Assembly: GCA_902784565.1 (NCBI GenBank)
Contig: CACZVE010000003.1
Location: forward strand, 86,169-150,168
Length of the DNA: 64,000 nucleotides
Direction of reading: 5' to 3'
Source of the DNA: an uncultured Prevotellaceae bacterium
GTDB taxonomy: Bacteria > Bacteroidota > Bacteroidia > Bacteroidales > Bacteroidaceae
Below, piece by piece: positions 34,768-44,030 of the stretch. The notes under the pieces were generated by a model. It ran no database searches. It was not told the DNA's origin and worked only from the letters and a program-made list of their open reading frames with translations. The stretch's first letter is position 1; every line of letters begins with the position of its first letter. A program made the position numbers and the translations under genes.

Positions 34768-37700
34768 TTAGAATCTGCCGGGGCCGCCGAAGCCGCCACC
34801 GCCGCCGCCCATCGGCATACCACCGCCGCCCATCGGCATACCGCCTCCGAAGCCGCCGCCACCACGACGATTACCACCGCCGCCGCCCATCGGCATACCG
34901 CCCATCGGCATACCCATGCCGCCCATCATGCCACGGCGAGAAGCACGTGTGCCGAAGAAGTTCAGACGATAGCTGGCACGGAACATGATGTAGCTGGTAA
35001 CAGCGTTGTACTCGTTATCGGTACGGGCCATCTGACTAATGGTCGTGGAGAAGGTGGACTGCTGATGCAGGATGTCGTAGAACTGCACGGAGAGTGTCAG
35101 CGGCTTGCCCTTGAGGAAGCTCTGGGAGATCTGACCGTTCCAGATGAGTTCGTTGGTATTCATCGACTGGTCGTCATAACCACGACGGCTGTTCATACTG
35201 ATATCAGTGGTGATCTGTGTACCCCAAGGCAGATAGATGGTGGAGTTCATACCGTAGGAGTAGGTCCAGGTGTCGAGGTTCGACTGCGGCTGCAACTTAT
35301 TGCGGGTCTGGTTATAGTTCACCGAACCGTTGAGTTCAACCTCCAGCCAGTCGTTACGGAAACCGAATCCCAGACGACCGCCGATCATGTTCTGGTTGGT
35401 GGAGTTCCTCAGGGTCTCCCTGGTCTTAGAATCACCGACATAACCCACACGGTGGTTGAAGTTCTCGTTCAAAGAGATATTATAGGTAAAGTAGCCTAAT
35501 GAGTCGATGGCTGAGTTCCACATGATGTTACCACCGGCATTCCAGTTACCGTTGATATTCTCAGGACGTGACTCCTGACCACCAATATCAGTATAGGTCA
35601 CCTTATTGACGATGCTGTTCATCGTGGTCGAGAAGTTCAGATTGGCATTGATCATGCGCTGGTGGTTCATGATGTAGTTGTTGAAGCGCAGGTTGAAACT
35701 CTGGGTGAACGAAGGCTTCAAGTCGGGGTTACCAGTGGTCTTGTTCAGAGGGTTGGTATCATCGTTGATGACGAGCAGCTGAGTCATGGAAGGCTGGCTG
35801 GTGTTACCACGATACTGGAACTGGAGGCTACCCTGCTGGGTGGGGCGCCAACGGAAGTTGGCTGTCGGGCTCCAGTTGACGACATTGATGGTCGTGTCAA
35901 CTCTCTGTCCCAGATAGTCCTGCTTGTACTTTGAAGTCTGAGGAATAATCTGCACACCGAAATTGAAGTCGTAGGTGTCGCGGATGAAGCGCAGCATCAC
36001 CTCACCGGTGTGGATATAGTTCTTATACTCTGAGTACTGACTCTGATCCTTGCTATAATAGGGGTCACCCTTCACAGGATCATAACCTGCATTGACCAGG
36101 TCGAAATAGTCGCTCCACTGACGATAGACTGGTGTGATACTACTAAAATCGAAACTCCTGGTAGGATCGGACAGCAGAGGATTCGAGTAGTCGAACGTCT
36201 GACGGTCGTTCTCGTTGTAGCGATACTGGAAGGTATAACTGAACTGCAGGAACGTGGCGTAGGCGATCGGCTCGCTATAGGTGGCACGGGCGCTATAGTC
36301 CCACGACTTGGTCGGGGTCACATTGTAACGGTTGGACTGATATTCAGTCAGACCGGTGACACCATTGAAGGTTGCCGTTTTACCCTGATAGAGTTTCGTC
36401 TGGTTGTTCGACAACTGGTTGTTCTCGTTGTTGCTGTAGTTTCCTGTCAACTGCACGGTGATGTTACGTCCCCTGCCGTTGAGCAGACGGTTGATCTGCA
36501 AGGTACCGCCGAGACGCTTGTTCTCGCCATAACCCAGCGACTTGTTGATGGAACCGTTGGTGAGGTAATCATTCAGGGCTTCAATACCGTCTTTACTCAA
36601 GATCTCGGCCATAATGGCTGCATCGAGTTGATAGTCGACATAATTATAGGGGTTGGCATTGAAGGTAGCGGAGGTGTTCCAACTACGGCTATCGTTGCTA
36701 CCGAAACTCCAGTTCGGACGGAAGGCAATGTTCCACAGCGTGTCGGGTGTCCACTCAATACGGCCCTGTACGCTCCAGTTAGTACTCCGTGTATAACTCT
36801 GGTTGATGGAGTTCGAAATATTCTTCCTGGTTTCGTCACCAGTGAAGTTATCCGTAAAACGACGTGACCAGGAGTCACCGTCACGGTGGTTCACATTCAC
36901 GCTGGCCTGGGCAATAATCAACTTCGGCTTCTCATAGTTGATGTTCACCATACCGGTCTTGGCAGCATTCAGGCCACCGCCACCCATACCCATGCCACCA
37001 CCGAAACGACGGCCACCACCGCCGCCCATACCCTGATCGTTGGTATTGTTGGCATTGAACATACCCATCACACGGTAGTCGTCACGCATATACATACCGA
37101 ACAGACGGCTCGTATAACGCTTCTCGGTACCATAGCCCAGATCGGCATTGATCATCGTACCACGGTTCATACCGGCACGGATACCGAAGTCGAGCACGGT
37201 CTGCTCGTTACCATCGTCGATACCGGTGATACGGGCCAGGTCGCTCTTCTCATCGTAGGCACGTACCTTCTCAATGATAGAGGTAGGCAGATTCTTCAGG
37301 GCCGTGTTGGCATCACCGAAATCCTTACCGTCGACCTTGATCTTCGACACCTGCTTACCGTTGATGGTGATGTTTCCGTTTTCGTCAATATCGGCACCTG
37401 GCATACGCTTCACCAGCTCCTCCACCACAGAGCCCTCGGGAACACGATAGGCATCGGCATTGAAGATGAGGGTGTCGCCCTTCGACTGCACCTTAGCCAG
37501 ATGGGCCGTCACGACGGTACCCTTCAGCATGATGGCGTCGGGCTCCAGTTGGACGGTGCCCACTGCCACGTTCTTACCGTCGATGGTAACGGCCTTGGTG
37601 TAGGTCTTGAAACCCACAAACGTGATTCTCAGGTTGAAACTACCGTTACGGGGCACCTTGATGGAGAAGGCACCATCGGTGTTTGTTACTGCGTTGGCTA

Positions 37701-37848
37701 CGATCTTCTCACCGCTCAGAATGGTGGCTGTAGCCTGGATGACTGCATCCTTGGTATCCGACTCAATCACCGTTCCGCTGACAGTGCCTTGGGCGAATGC
37801 CATCATGGTCGAAACCGACACTAAAACTGAAATAAGAAATCTTTTCAT
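34768..37848 (-). CDS. Outer-membrane beta-barrel receptor with carboxypeptidase-regulatory-like domain and Gly/Met-rich tail
   Basis: 1026 aa. A signal peptide (MKRFLISVLVSVSTMMAFA) is followed by a CarboxypepD_reg-like Ig domain (about 20-105), a TonB-receptor-type plug (about 110-230, VVEELVKRMPGADIDENGNI) and a barrel of the OMP_b-brl_3 group. Mid-chain residues 275-295 are Gly-rich (GGGGRRFGGGMGMGGGGL). The last 55 residues repeat MPMGG and GGGG units and end GGPGRF, which is rare for an outer-membrane protein. No SusD partner lies next to it, so the substrate is unknown. Separated by 12 bp from the coaE operon terminator. Confidence 0.82.
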   Translation of the reverse strand: MKRFLISVLVSVSTMMAFAQGTVSGTVIESDTKDAVIQATATILSGEKIVANAVTNTDGAFSIKVPRNGSFNLRITFVGFKTYTKAVTIDGKNVAVGTVQLEPDAIMLKGTVVTAHLAKVQSKGDTLIFNADAYRVPEGSVVEELVKRMPGADIDENGNITINGKQVSKIKVDGKDFGDANTALKNLPTSIIEKVRAYDEKSDLARITGIDDGNEQTVLDFGIRAGMNRGTMINADLGYGTEKRYTSRLFGMYMRDDYRVMGMFNANNTNDQGMGGGGGRRFGGGMGMGGGGLNAAKTGMVNINYEKPKLIIAQASVNVNHRDGDSWSRRFTDNFTGDETRKNISNSINQSYTRSTNWSVQGRIEWTPDTLWNIAFRPNWSFGSNDSRSWNTSATFNANPYNYVDYQLDAAIMAEILSKDGIEALNDYLTNGSINKSLGYGENKRLGGTLQINRLLNGRGRNITVQLTGNYSNNENNQLSNNQTKLYQGKTATFNGVTGLTEYQSNRYNVTPTKSWDYSARATYSEPIAYATFLQFSYTFQYRYNENDRQTFDYSNPLLSDPTRSFDFSSITPVYRQWSDYFDLVNAGYDPVKGDPYYSKDQSQYSEYKNYIHTGEVMLRFIRDTYDFNFGVQIIPQTSKYKQDYLGQRVDTTINVVNWSPTANFRWRPTQQGSLQFQYRGNTSQPSMTQLLVINDDTNPLNKTTGNPDLKPSFTQSFNLRFNNYIMNHQRMINANLNFSTTMNSIVNKVTYTDIGGQESRPENINGNWNAGGNIMWNSAIDSLGYFTYNISLNENFNHRVGYVGDSKTRETLRNSTNQNMIGGRLGFGFRNDWLEVELNGSVNYNQTRNKLQPQSNLDTWTYSYGMNSTIYLPWGTQITTDISMNSRRGYDDQSMNTNELIWNGQISQSFLKGKPLTLSVQFYDILHQQSTFSTTISQMARTDNEYNAVTSYIMFRASYRLNFFGTRASRRGMMGGMGMPMGGMPMGGGGGNRRGGGGFGGGMPMGGGGMPMGGGGGGFGGPGRF

Positions 37849-37975
37849 TGATAATATTATTGAAATTTTTGTGTTTTTGACGCATCATAAGGGCAAAAGT
37901 TTAATCATTTTAGAAAAAAAAGGGTCAATTCTACAATTATTTATCATTTTGTACACGATTTCGGAATAATTAATA

Positions 37976-37984
37976 TACCTTTGC
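37976..37984 (+). promoter_or_regulatory. Promoter -7 box of aroB
   Basis: TACCTTTGC, 26 bp before the ATG at 38011. This excludes the TTG at 37981 as start. Confidence 0.65.
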
Positions 37985-38010
37985 ACACAATTCAAGACTT
38001 CAACCAGAGC

Positions 38011-39081
38011 ATGAGTCCACAAAAAGTAATCATAGCCGACAGTTTGGAACAGTCGTTGACGCAAGCCGTCGGCGAGTGCGAACACGACAGGATCTTTCTG
38101 TTGGCCGACGAGACCACCCGGCATCTCTGTGTGCCACTGATCACCGGGTTCGACTGTCTCAAGGGGGCACAGACCATCGTGATCGGTGCCACCGACACTC
38201 ATAAGACCCTGGAATCGCTGGCACATGTCTGGGAGGAACTGGGAAGCAAAGGCGCCACCCGTCACACCTTATTAATAAATATAGGGGGCGGCATGGTGAC
38301 AGACCTCGGAGGCTTCGCTGCCTCGACCTTCAAACGGGGCATCAACTACATCAACATCCCCACTACCCTGCTCTCGATGGTCGATGCCTCCGTGGGCGGA
38401 AAGACGGGCATCAACTTCAACGGACTGAAGAACGAGATCGGCGTCTTCAACAATGCCGCCAGTGTGATCCTCGACACGCAGTTCCTGAAGACACTGGATC
38501 AGGAAAACATCCTCTCCGGCTATGCCGAGATGCTGAAGCACGGACTCATCTCCAACGAACAGATGTGGGCGGAACTGCTCAACTACGACGTGGAGGCACC
38601 CGACTTCGGACTGTTGCAACGGATGGTAGAAGCATCTGTTGCCGTGAAGCAGCGCATCGTCACGGAAGACCCCACAGAACAGGGCATCCGCAAGGCCTTG
38701 AACCTCGGACATACCGCAGGGCACGCCTTCGAGAGTTTCGCCCTGAAGAAGAGCGCCATCGGGGATTTGCCTTCCCCCATCTTACACGGCTATGCCGTGG
38801 CCTACGGTCTCATCTGTGAACTCTACCTGAGTGCCGTGAAGACGGGATTCCCCAGCGATAAGATGCACCAGACCGTCGGTTTCATCAAGGAGCACTATGG
38901 GAAGATGACCATCACCTGCGATGACTACCCCACCCTCCTGGAACTGATGACACACGACAAGAAGAATGTGGGCAGCACCATCAATTTCACGCTGTTAGGC
39001 GGCATCGGAGACATCCGCATCAACCAGACAGCCACGAAAGAAGAGATATACGAGGCTCTCGACTTTTATCGGGAGTGTTAG
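38011..39081 (+). CDS. aroB: 3-dehydroquinate synthase
   Basis: 356 aa. Converts DAHP to 3-dehydroquinate, second step of the shikimate pathway, with NAD and Zn. The NAD loop GGGMVTDLGG (92-101), IPTTLLSMVDASVGGKTGIN, GYAEMLKHGL and the zinc histidines in LNLGHTAGHAFE are all present. Monocistronic: own promoter and a terminator 50 bp after the stop. Confidence 0.95.
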   Translation: MSPQKVIIADSLEQSLTQAVGECEHDRIFLLADETTRHLCVPLITGFDCLKGAQTIVIGATDTHKTLESLAHVWEELGSKGATRHTLLINIGGGMVTDLGGFAASTFKRGINYINIPTTLLSMVDASVGGKTGINFNGLKNEIGVFNNAASVILDTQFLKTLDQENILSGYAEMLKHGLISNEQMWAELLNYDVEAPDFGLLQRMVEASVAVKQRIVTEDPTEQGIRKALNLGHTAGHAFESFALKKSAIGDLPSPILHGYAVAYGLICELYLSAVKTGFPSDKMHQTVGFIKEHYGKMTITCDDYPTLLELMTHDKKNVGSTINFTLLGGIGDIRINQTATKEEIYEALDFYREC

Positions 39082-39132
39082 CCGTTAACCAATCAACTTA
39101 AAAAAATCACCTAATCATATTACTAACTAATG

Positions 39133-39170
39133 GGTGGGGCTGCTCGGGAGAGTAGTCCCACCTTCTTTTT
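39133..39170 (+). terminator. Terminator of aroB
   Basis: GGTGGGGCT (39133-39141) pairs with AGTCCCACC (39154-39162), 9 bp with one G-T, followed by TTCTTTTT. Confidence 0.85.
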
Positions 39171-39225
39171 ATGGCCTTTTTCGTAAAAAAACAGCGAAGA
39201 TAAACCGTTTTTCGGAGAAATGTTG

Positions 39226-39234
39226 TACTTTTGT
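39226..39234 (+). promoter_or_regulatory. Promoter -7 box of tamB
   Basis: TACTTTTGT, 22 bp before the tamB ATG at 39257. Confidence 0.6.
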
Positions 39235-39256
39235 AGCGTCATTCGCGCAAAGACAA

Positions 39257-42200
39257 ATGAAAAAAGCGTTGAAGTGGATGGGGATAGCGGTCCTGACACC
39301 CATCCTGTTGGTTCTTATACTCACCGCACTGCTCTACTTCCCGCCAGTCCAGAACTGGGCGGTACAGAAAGTGGCTGCCATCGCCTCGGAAAAGACCGGT
39401 ATGGACATCAGTGTGGGGTACGTCCGACTGGAATGGCCACTCAACTTAGGACTTGACAACTTCCGTGCCTTACACCCGAATGACTCCTTACCCTACGTCA
39501 TAGACACCATTGCCGATGCCAGGCACCTGACCGTCGATGTACAACTGTGGCACCTGTTGAAGAAACAGGTAGTCATCAACCAACTGGCGCTTGAGGAGGC
39601 GAAGATCAATACCAACGGTTTCATCAGCGACCTGAGGATCATGGGTAACATCGGTGAACTGTGGCTGCGGTCCAACGGCATCGACCTGGACAAGGAAACG
39701 GCAGAGGTGAATGGCGCCAGACTGACCAATGCCCGGCTCGACATCGCCCTGAGCGACACGGCGGCAGTGGACACCACAGAAGAGTCGCTGAAATGGCTCA
39801 TCAATGCCGACAGTCTCAGTTTCCGACAGACCGACCTCACCCTGCACCTGCCTGGCGACACGGTGGCCATGAAAACCTTCCTGGGACAGGCAGTGGCCAG
39901 AGAGGCCCGTATCAACCTCGGAACAGGTATCTACCAGGTGGGCAGTCTCGACGGCAGTGGCTGTAGTTTCGACTATGACCCCCTCCGACTGACAGACATG
40001 ACCTTGGGCATCGACCAACTCAGTTACACGCCCACAGGCACCTCTCTCTATATCCGAAAGGCAGCCCTGAAAGACCAAAGCACCGGACTGGAGATCACAG
40101 ACCTCAAGGGCAGTGTGAAGTTTAACGCCGACTTCAGCAACGTACAGATACCAGCCCTCTACGTGAAGACCCCCGACTCGGACATATTCACCGAGGTGGA
40201 TATGGACCTGAATGCCTTTGGCGACCAGAATCCCGGTAAGATGAAGATGCGCCTGAATGCCCAGATAGGTAAACAGGACATGATCAAATTCATGGGCGAC
40301 ATGCCACAGAGTTTTATACGGAAATACCCGAACCACCCACTGAGTATCAAAGGTTCCATCAACGGCAACATGCAACAGATGGACTTCACGGGACTGGACA
40401 TCAACCTTCCTACAGCCTTCCATGCCACTGCCAGTGGGACGGCAGGGAACCTGACAGACCCCCAGCGGCTGAAGGCAGACATCCGTCTGAGTGCCAAGAC
40501 ACAGGATCTGGGCTTTGCCGCTACGCTACTGCCCTCGTCTGACTACCGTATCCCCAACGGCATCACCCTCGACGGCACCATCAAGGCCGATGGTACCAAG
40601 TACACTGCAGACCTCACGGCCCGTGAAGGTGGCGGTAGCGTGATGATGAAAGGCAGCGCCACCATCCCCCGGGATGCGAAAGGGAATATGGCCACCGACT
40701 ACATGACCTATGATGCCGACATCAAGATACAGAACCTGAACCTGCACCATTTCATGCCCAAGGACTCGCTCTATACCGTCTCGGCAGATATCAAGGCCAA
40801 GGGGTATGGCACGGACTTCCTCTCCAACCGCAGTCACCTGACGGCAGATGCTACCGTCAGTCAGTTACACTACGGACACTGGAACCTGAGTGGACTGACT
40901 GCCACCGCCAACCTCCAGAACGGACATGGACAGGCCACGCTGACAGGTCACAACGACTTCTTCGACGGCACCATCGGCATTGATGCCCTGCTCGATACCA
41001 AACAACTACAGGCCACCGTCAGTGCCGACCTGGAAAAAGCCGACTTCTACGAGATGCGACTGATGGACAAACCCCTGACCATCGGACTGTGTGGTCATGT
41101 AGACATCAGTTCCGACATGAAGGACAGTCACACCGTGACAGGACTGTTAGGGGAACTGTATATTGCCGACGAGAAGAATATCTACCGTCCCGAAGACCTC
41201 GGACTGCACCTCAAGACTAGCAGCGACACCACCATCGTCAGAGCCCAGAGTGGCGACCTCGTCGTGAAACTTGATGCCAGCGGAGGTTATGAGAAGGTGC
41301 TGCAGCAGTTGTCCGTCCTCGGCGACTCCACGATGGCACAGTTGGAACAGAAGATCATCGACCAGCCTGCCATCACACGGCTGTTGCCCACCATGAAACT
41401 CCATGTGGAAAGCAAACGTGACAACCCCCTGGCCAATTTCCTGAAGACCAACAATATCACTTTCAAAGAACTGTTCCTGGACCTCAGCACCTCGCCTGTC
41501 ACAGGTATCAACGGACAGAGTTACCTCTACTCACTCGTCTACGACAGTACACGGATAGACACCTTCCGTCTGAACCTGACGCAGAAGGGCGAACGCCTGA
41601 CCTATCAGGGACAGGTACGTAACAACAAGAAGAACCCTCAGTTTGTGTTCAATGCCCTCTTCGACGGACATCTGCATGAGCATGGGGCCCTGGTGGGACT
41701 GCGCTATTATGACGACAAGGACCGGATGGGTATCCGTCTGGGGACAACGGCAGAGATGGAGGCAGAAGGTATCCGTTTCAAACTGATGCCCGAACGTCCG
41801 ACCATCGGCTACAAGGAATTCAATCTGAACAAGGACAACTACATCTTCCTGGCCCGTCCGGAAGGAAAGATGAACGGTATTGGCAGGATACAGGCGAAGA
41901 TAGACCTCATCTCCGACGATAGGACCGGTGTGAAACTCTATACGGAGAACCAAGACTCGACGATGCTGCAGGACCTGACACTCAGCATCAACCACCTGGA
42001 TCTGGGTGAACTGACGTCTGTCCTGCCCTATATGCCACGTATCACAGGTTATCTGCATGGCGACTACCATATTCTGCAGGATCGCAACGAACATCTCTCT
42101 GTGGCTTCGGATATGGCCGTACAGAACATGACCTACGAAGGCTCACCCATCGGTAATATCAGCACGGAACTGGTGTATCTGATGAAAGAAGATGACACCC

Positions 42201-43915
42201 ACGCTGTGGAAGCCCGTCTGATGCTCGACGACGAGGAGTTCGGACTGTTGAGTGGTACCTATCAGGGCGACGGAAACATCGACGCACGCTTCACCATGAC
42301 CCGTTTCCCGTTGTCGATTGCCAACGGTTTCGTGCCAGACCAACTGATTGGTCTGGAAGGCTACGGCGAAGGAGAACTGACCATCAAGGGCACCACCACC
42401 CGTCCACAGGTGGATGGCGAAATCTATGTGGAAGATGCCTTCCTGGTGAGTCAGCCCTACGGTGTCAGGATGCGTTTCGACAACGACCCCGTGCGTATCG
42501 TCGGTTCCCACCTGTTGTTGGAGAACTTCGGACTCTATGCCTATAATGACGAGCCGTTGATCATGATGGGCGATGTGGACTTCTCGAATACAAACCGTAT
42601 CACCACCAACCTGCAGATGCGTGCTCGTAACCTGTTGCTCATCAACTCGAAGCAAGAAGACAAATCCATTGCCTTCGGTAAGGCCTATGTGAACTTCTTT
42701 GCCCGTCTGCAAGGACCGGTGGAACAGTTGAAGATGAGAGGACGCCTAGATGTCCTGGGCTCTACCGACATGACCTATATGCTGCTTGACTCACCACTCT
42801 CCACAGACAACAGACTGGACGAACTGGTGAAGTTCACGGATTTCAGCGACACCACACAGGTGGTGGTGACACGTCCCACACCCACCGGTTTCGAGGCTGA
42901 CCTGACCATCAATATCTCACAGGGTGCTCACATCATCTGCAACCTGAACGTCGACCAGACGAACTACATCGACCTGATGGGCGGAGGCGACCTGCGTATG
43001 TTGTATAACTCCGAGGGGATAGACCTGAAAGGACGCTACACGCTCTCGAACGGTGAGATGAAATACTCACTGCCCGTCATCCCCCTGAAGACCTTCACCA
43101 TCAAGGACGGCAGTTATGTGGAGTTTACGGGTGATCCCATGAATCCACGTCTGAACATCACGGCTACGGAACGTACGAAAGCTACTGTCTCGACTGAGAG
43201 TGGTGCCTCCCGTAGTGTGGCCTTCGACTGTGGTGTGATCATCACCAAGACCCTCAACGACATGGGACTGGAGTTCATCATCGAGGCTCCTGAGGACCAG
43301 GCTATCAATGGCGAACTGACCACCATGTCGAAGGAGGAACGGGGAAAAATTGCCGTCACCATGTTGACAACGGGTATGTACCTCGCTGACGGCAATACCA
43401 GCAGTTTCTCGATGAACTCGGCACTCAGTTCCTTCCTCCAGAGTGAGATCAACAATATTGCAGGCTCTGCCTTCAAGACCCTCGACCTCAGCGTGGGCAT
43501 CGACAACAGCACCGACGCCTCAGGCTCCATGCATACCGACTACTCGTTCAAGTTTGCCAAGCGTCTGTGGAACAACCGTCTGAAGATCCAGATTGGCGGA
43601 AAGGTCTCTTCCGGTAATGACGCTGCCATGGGACAGAACCAGTCGTTCTTCGACAATGTGACCATGGAGTATCGTCTGAACCAGGATGCCACGAAGAACA
43701 TGAAACTCTTCTACAACCAGAATGTCTACGACTGGTTGGAAGGCTATACCGGAGAATATGGTGCAGGCTTCGTCTGGCGGCGCAAACTGGATAACTTCTG
43801 GGATATCTTCCGTTTCTGGAAGAAAGAGCAGCAGCCCACCATCCCCATGCGCCAGCCCACGATGTTCATGCCACGTGACAGCGTCATAACTGACAGTATT
43901 AAGGTGAAAAATTGA
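39257..43915 (+). CDS. tamB: TamB-like translocation and assembly module protein
   Basis: 1552 aa. An N-terminal membrane anchor (about 8-30, MGIAVLTPILLVLILTALLY) precedes an AsmA/TamB-type repetitive beta-strand body, and the C-terminal DUF490 domain is at about 1130-1480 (YTLSNGEMKYSLPVIPLKTF, then SSFLQSEINNIAGSAFKTLD). TamB forms a periplasm-spanning groove that passes lipids or helps outer-membrane proteins. It is directly followed by tamL, its outer-membrane partner in Bacteroidetes. The longer frame start at 39134 is rejected because it precedes the promoter. The stop codon lies in a GGTGAAAA-type array. Confidence 0.93.
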   Translation: MKKALKWMGIAVLTPILLVLILTALLYFPPVQNWAVQKVAAIASEKTGMDISVGYVRLEWPLNLGLDNFRALHPNDSLPYVIDTIADARHLTVDVQLWHLLKKQVVINQLALEEAKINTNGFISDLRIMGNIGELWLRSNGIDLDKETAEVNGARLTNARLDIALSDTAAVDTTEESLKWLINADSLSFRQTDLTLHLPGDTVAMKTFLGQAVAREARINLGTGIYQVGSLDGSGCSFDYDPLRLTDMTLGIDQLSYTPTGTSLYIRKAALKDQSTGLEITDLKGSVKFNADFSNVQIPALYVKTPDSDIFTEVDMDLNAFGDQNPGKMKMRLNAQIGKQDMIKFMGDMPQSFIRKYPNHPLSIKGSINGNMQQMDFTGLDINLPTAFHATASGTAGNLTDPQRLKADIRLSAKTQDLGFAATLLPSSDYRIPNGITLDGTIKADGTKYTADLTAREGGGSVMMKGSATIPRDAKGNMATDYMTYDADIKIQNLNLHHFMPKDSLYTVSADIKAKGYGTDFLSNRSHLTADATVSQLHYGHWNLSGLTATANLQNGHGQATLTGHNDFFDGTIGIDALLDTKQLQATVSADLEKADFYEMRLMDKPLTIGLCGHVDISSDMKDSHTVTGLLGELYIADEKNIYRPEDLGLHLKTSSDTTIVRAQSGDLVVKLDASGGYEKVLQQLSVLGDSTMAQLEQKIIDQPAITRLLPTMKLHVESKRDNPLANFLKTNNITFKELFLDLSTSPVTGINGQSYLYSLVYDSTRIDTFRLNLTQKGERLTYQGQVRNNKKNPQFVFNALFDGHLHEHGALVGLRYYDDKDRMGIRLGTTAEMEAEGIRFKLMPERPTIGYKEFNLNKDNYIFLARPEGKMNGIGRIQAKIDLISDDRTGVKLYTENQDSTMLQDLTLSINHLDLGELTSVLPYMPRITGYLHGDYHILQDRNEHLSVASDMAVQNMTYEGSPIGNISTELVYLMKEDDTHAVEARLMLDDEEFGLLSGTYQGDGNIDARFTMTRFPLSIANGFVPDQLIGLEGYGEGELTIKGTTTRPQVDGEIYVEDAFLVSQPYGVRMRFDNDPVRIVGSHLLLENFGLYAYNDEPLIMMGDVDFSNTNRITTNLQMRARNLLLINSKQEDKSIAFGKAYVNFFARLQGPVEQLKMRGRLDVLGSTDMTYMLLDSPLSTDNRLDELVKFTDFSDTTQVVVTRPTPTGFEADLTINISQGAHIICNLNVDQTNYIDLMGGGDLRMLYNSEGIDLKGRYTLSNGEMKYSLPVIPLKTFTIKDGSYVEFTGDPMNPRLNITATERTKATVSTESGASRSVAFDCGVIITKTLNDMGLEFIIEAPEDQAINGELTTMSKEERGKIAVTMLTTGMYLADGNTSSFSMNSALSSFLQSEINNIAGSAFKTLDLSVGIDNSTDASGSMHTDYSFKFAKRLWNNRLKIQIGGKVSSGNDAAMGQNQSFFDNVTMEYRLNQDATKNMKLFYNQNVYDWLEGYTGEYGAGFVWRRKLDNFWDIFRFWKKEQQPTIPMRQPTMFMPRDSVITDSIKVKN

Positions 43916-44030
43916 AAAGGTGAAAAGGTGAAAAAATAAAGAGATGAAAAATTATAGATTACATATCATATTTGCAATGGTGAAAGCGAAAGCCTTTTCA
44001 CCTCTTCACCTTTTCACCTTTTCACTTTTC
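43903..44030. repeat. GGTGAAAA octamer arms flanking the tamL start
   Basis: Left arm AAGGTGAAAAGGTGAAAA (43903-43936) begins in the last codons of tamB. The right arm, complementary CTTTTCACCTCTTCACC units, spans 43994-44030 inside tamL. The 57 bp between them differ from the 30-bp core of the related elements at 46417, 48521 and 54871. Confidence 0.75.

Noticed and set aside
34717-34877. Plus-strand Arg/His-rich ORF at the receptor tail
   Set aside because: It is the complement of the Gly/Met-coding GC-rich repeats of the receptor gene.
37981-38010. TTG start for aroB
   Set aside because: It overlaps the TACCTTTGC -7 box; the ATG at 38011 follows the promoter and fits the family.
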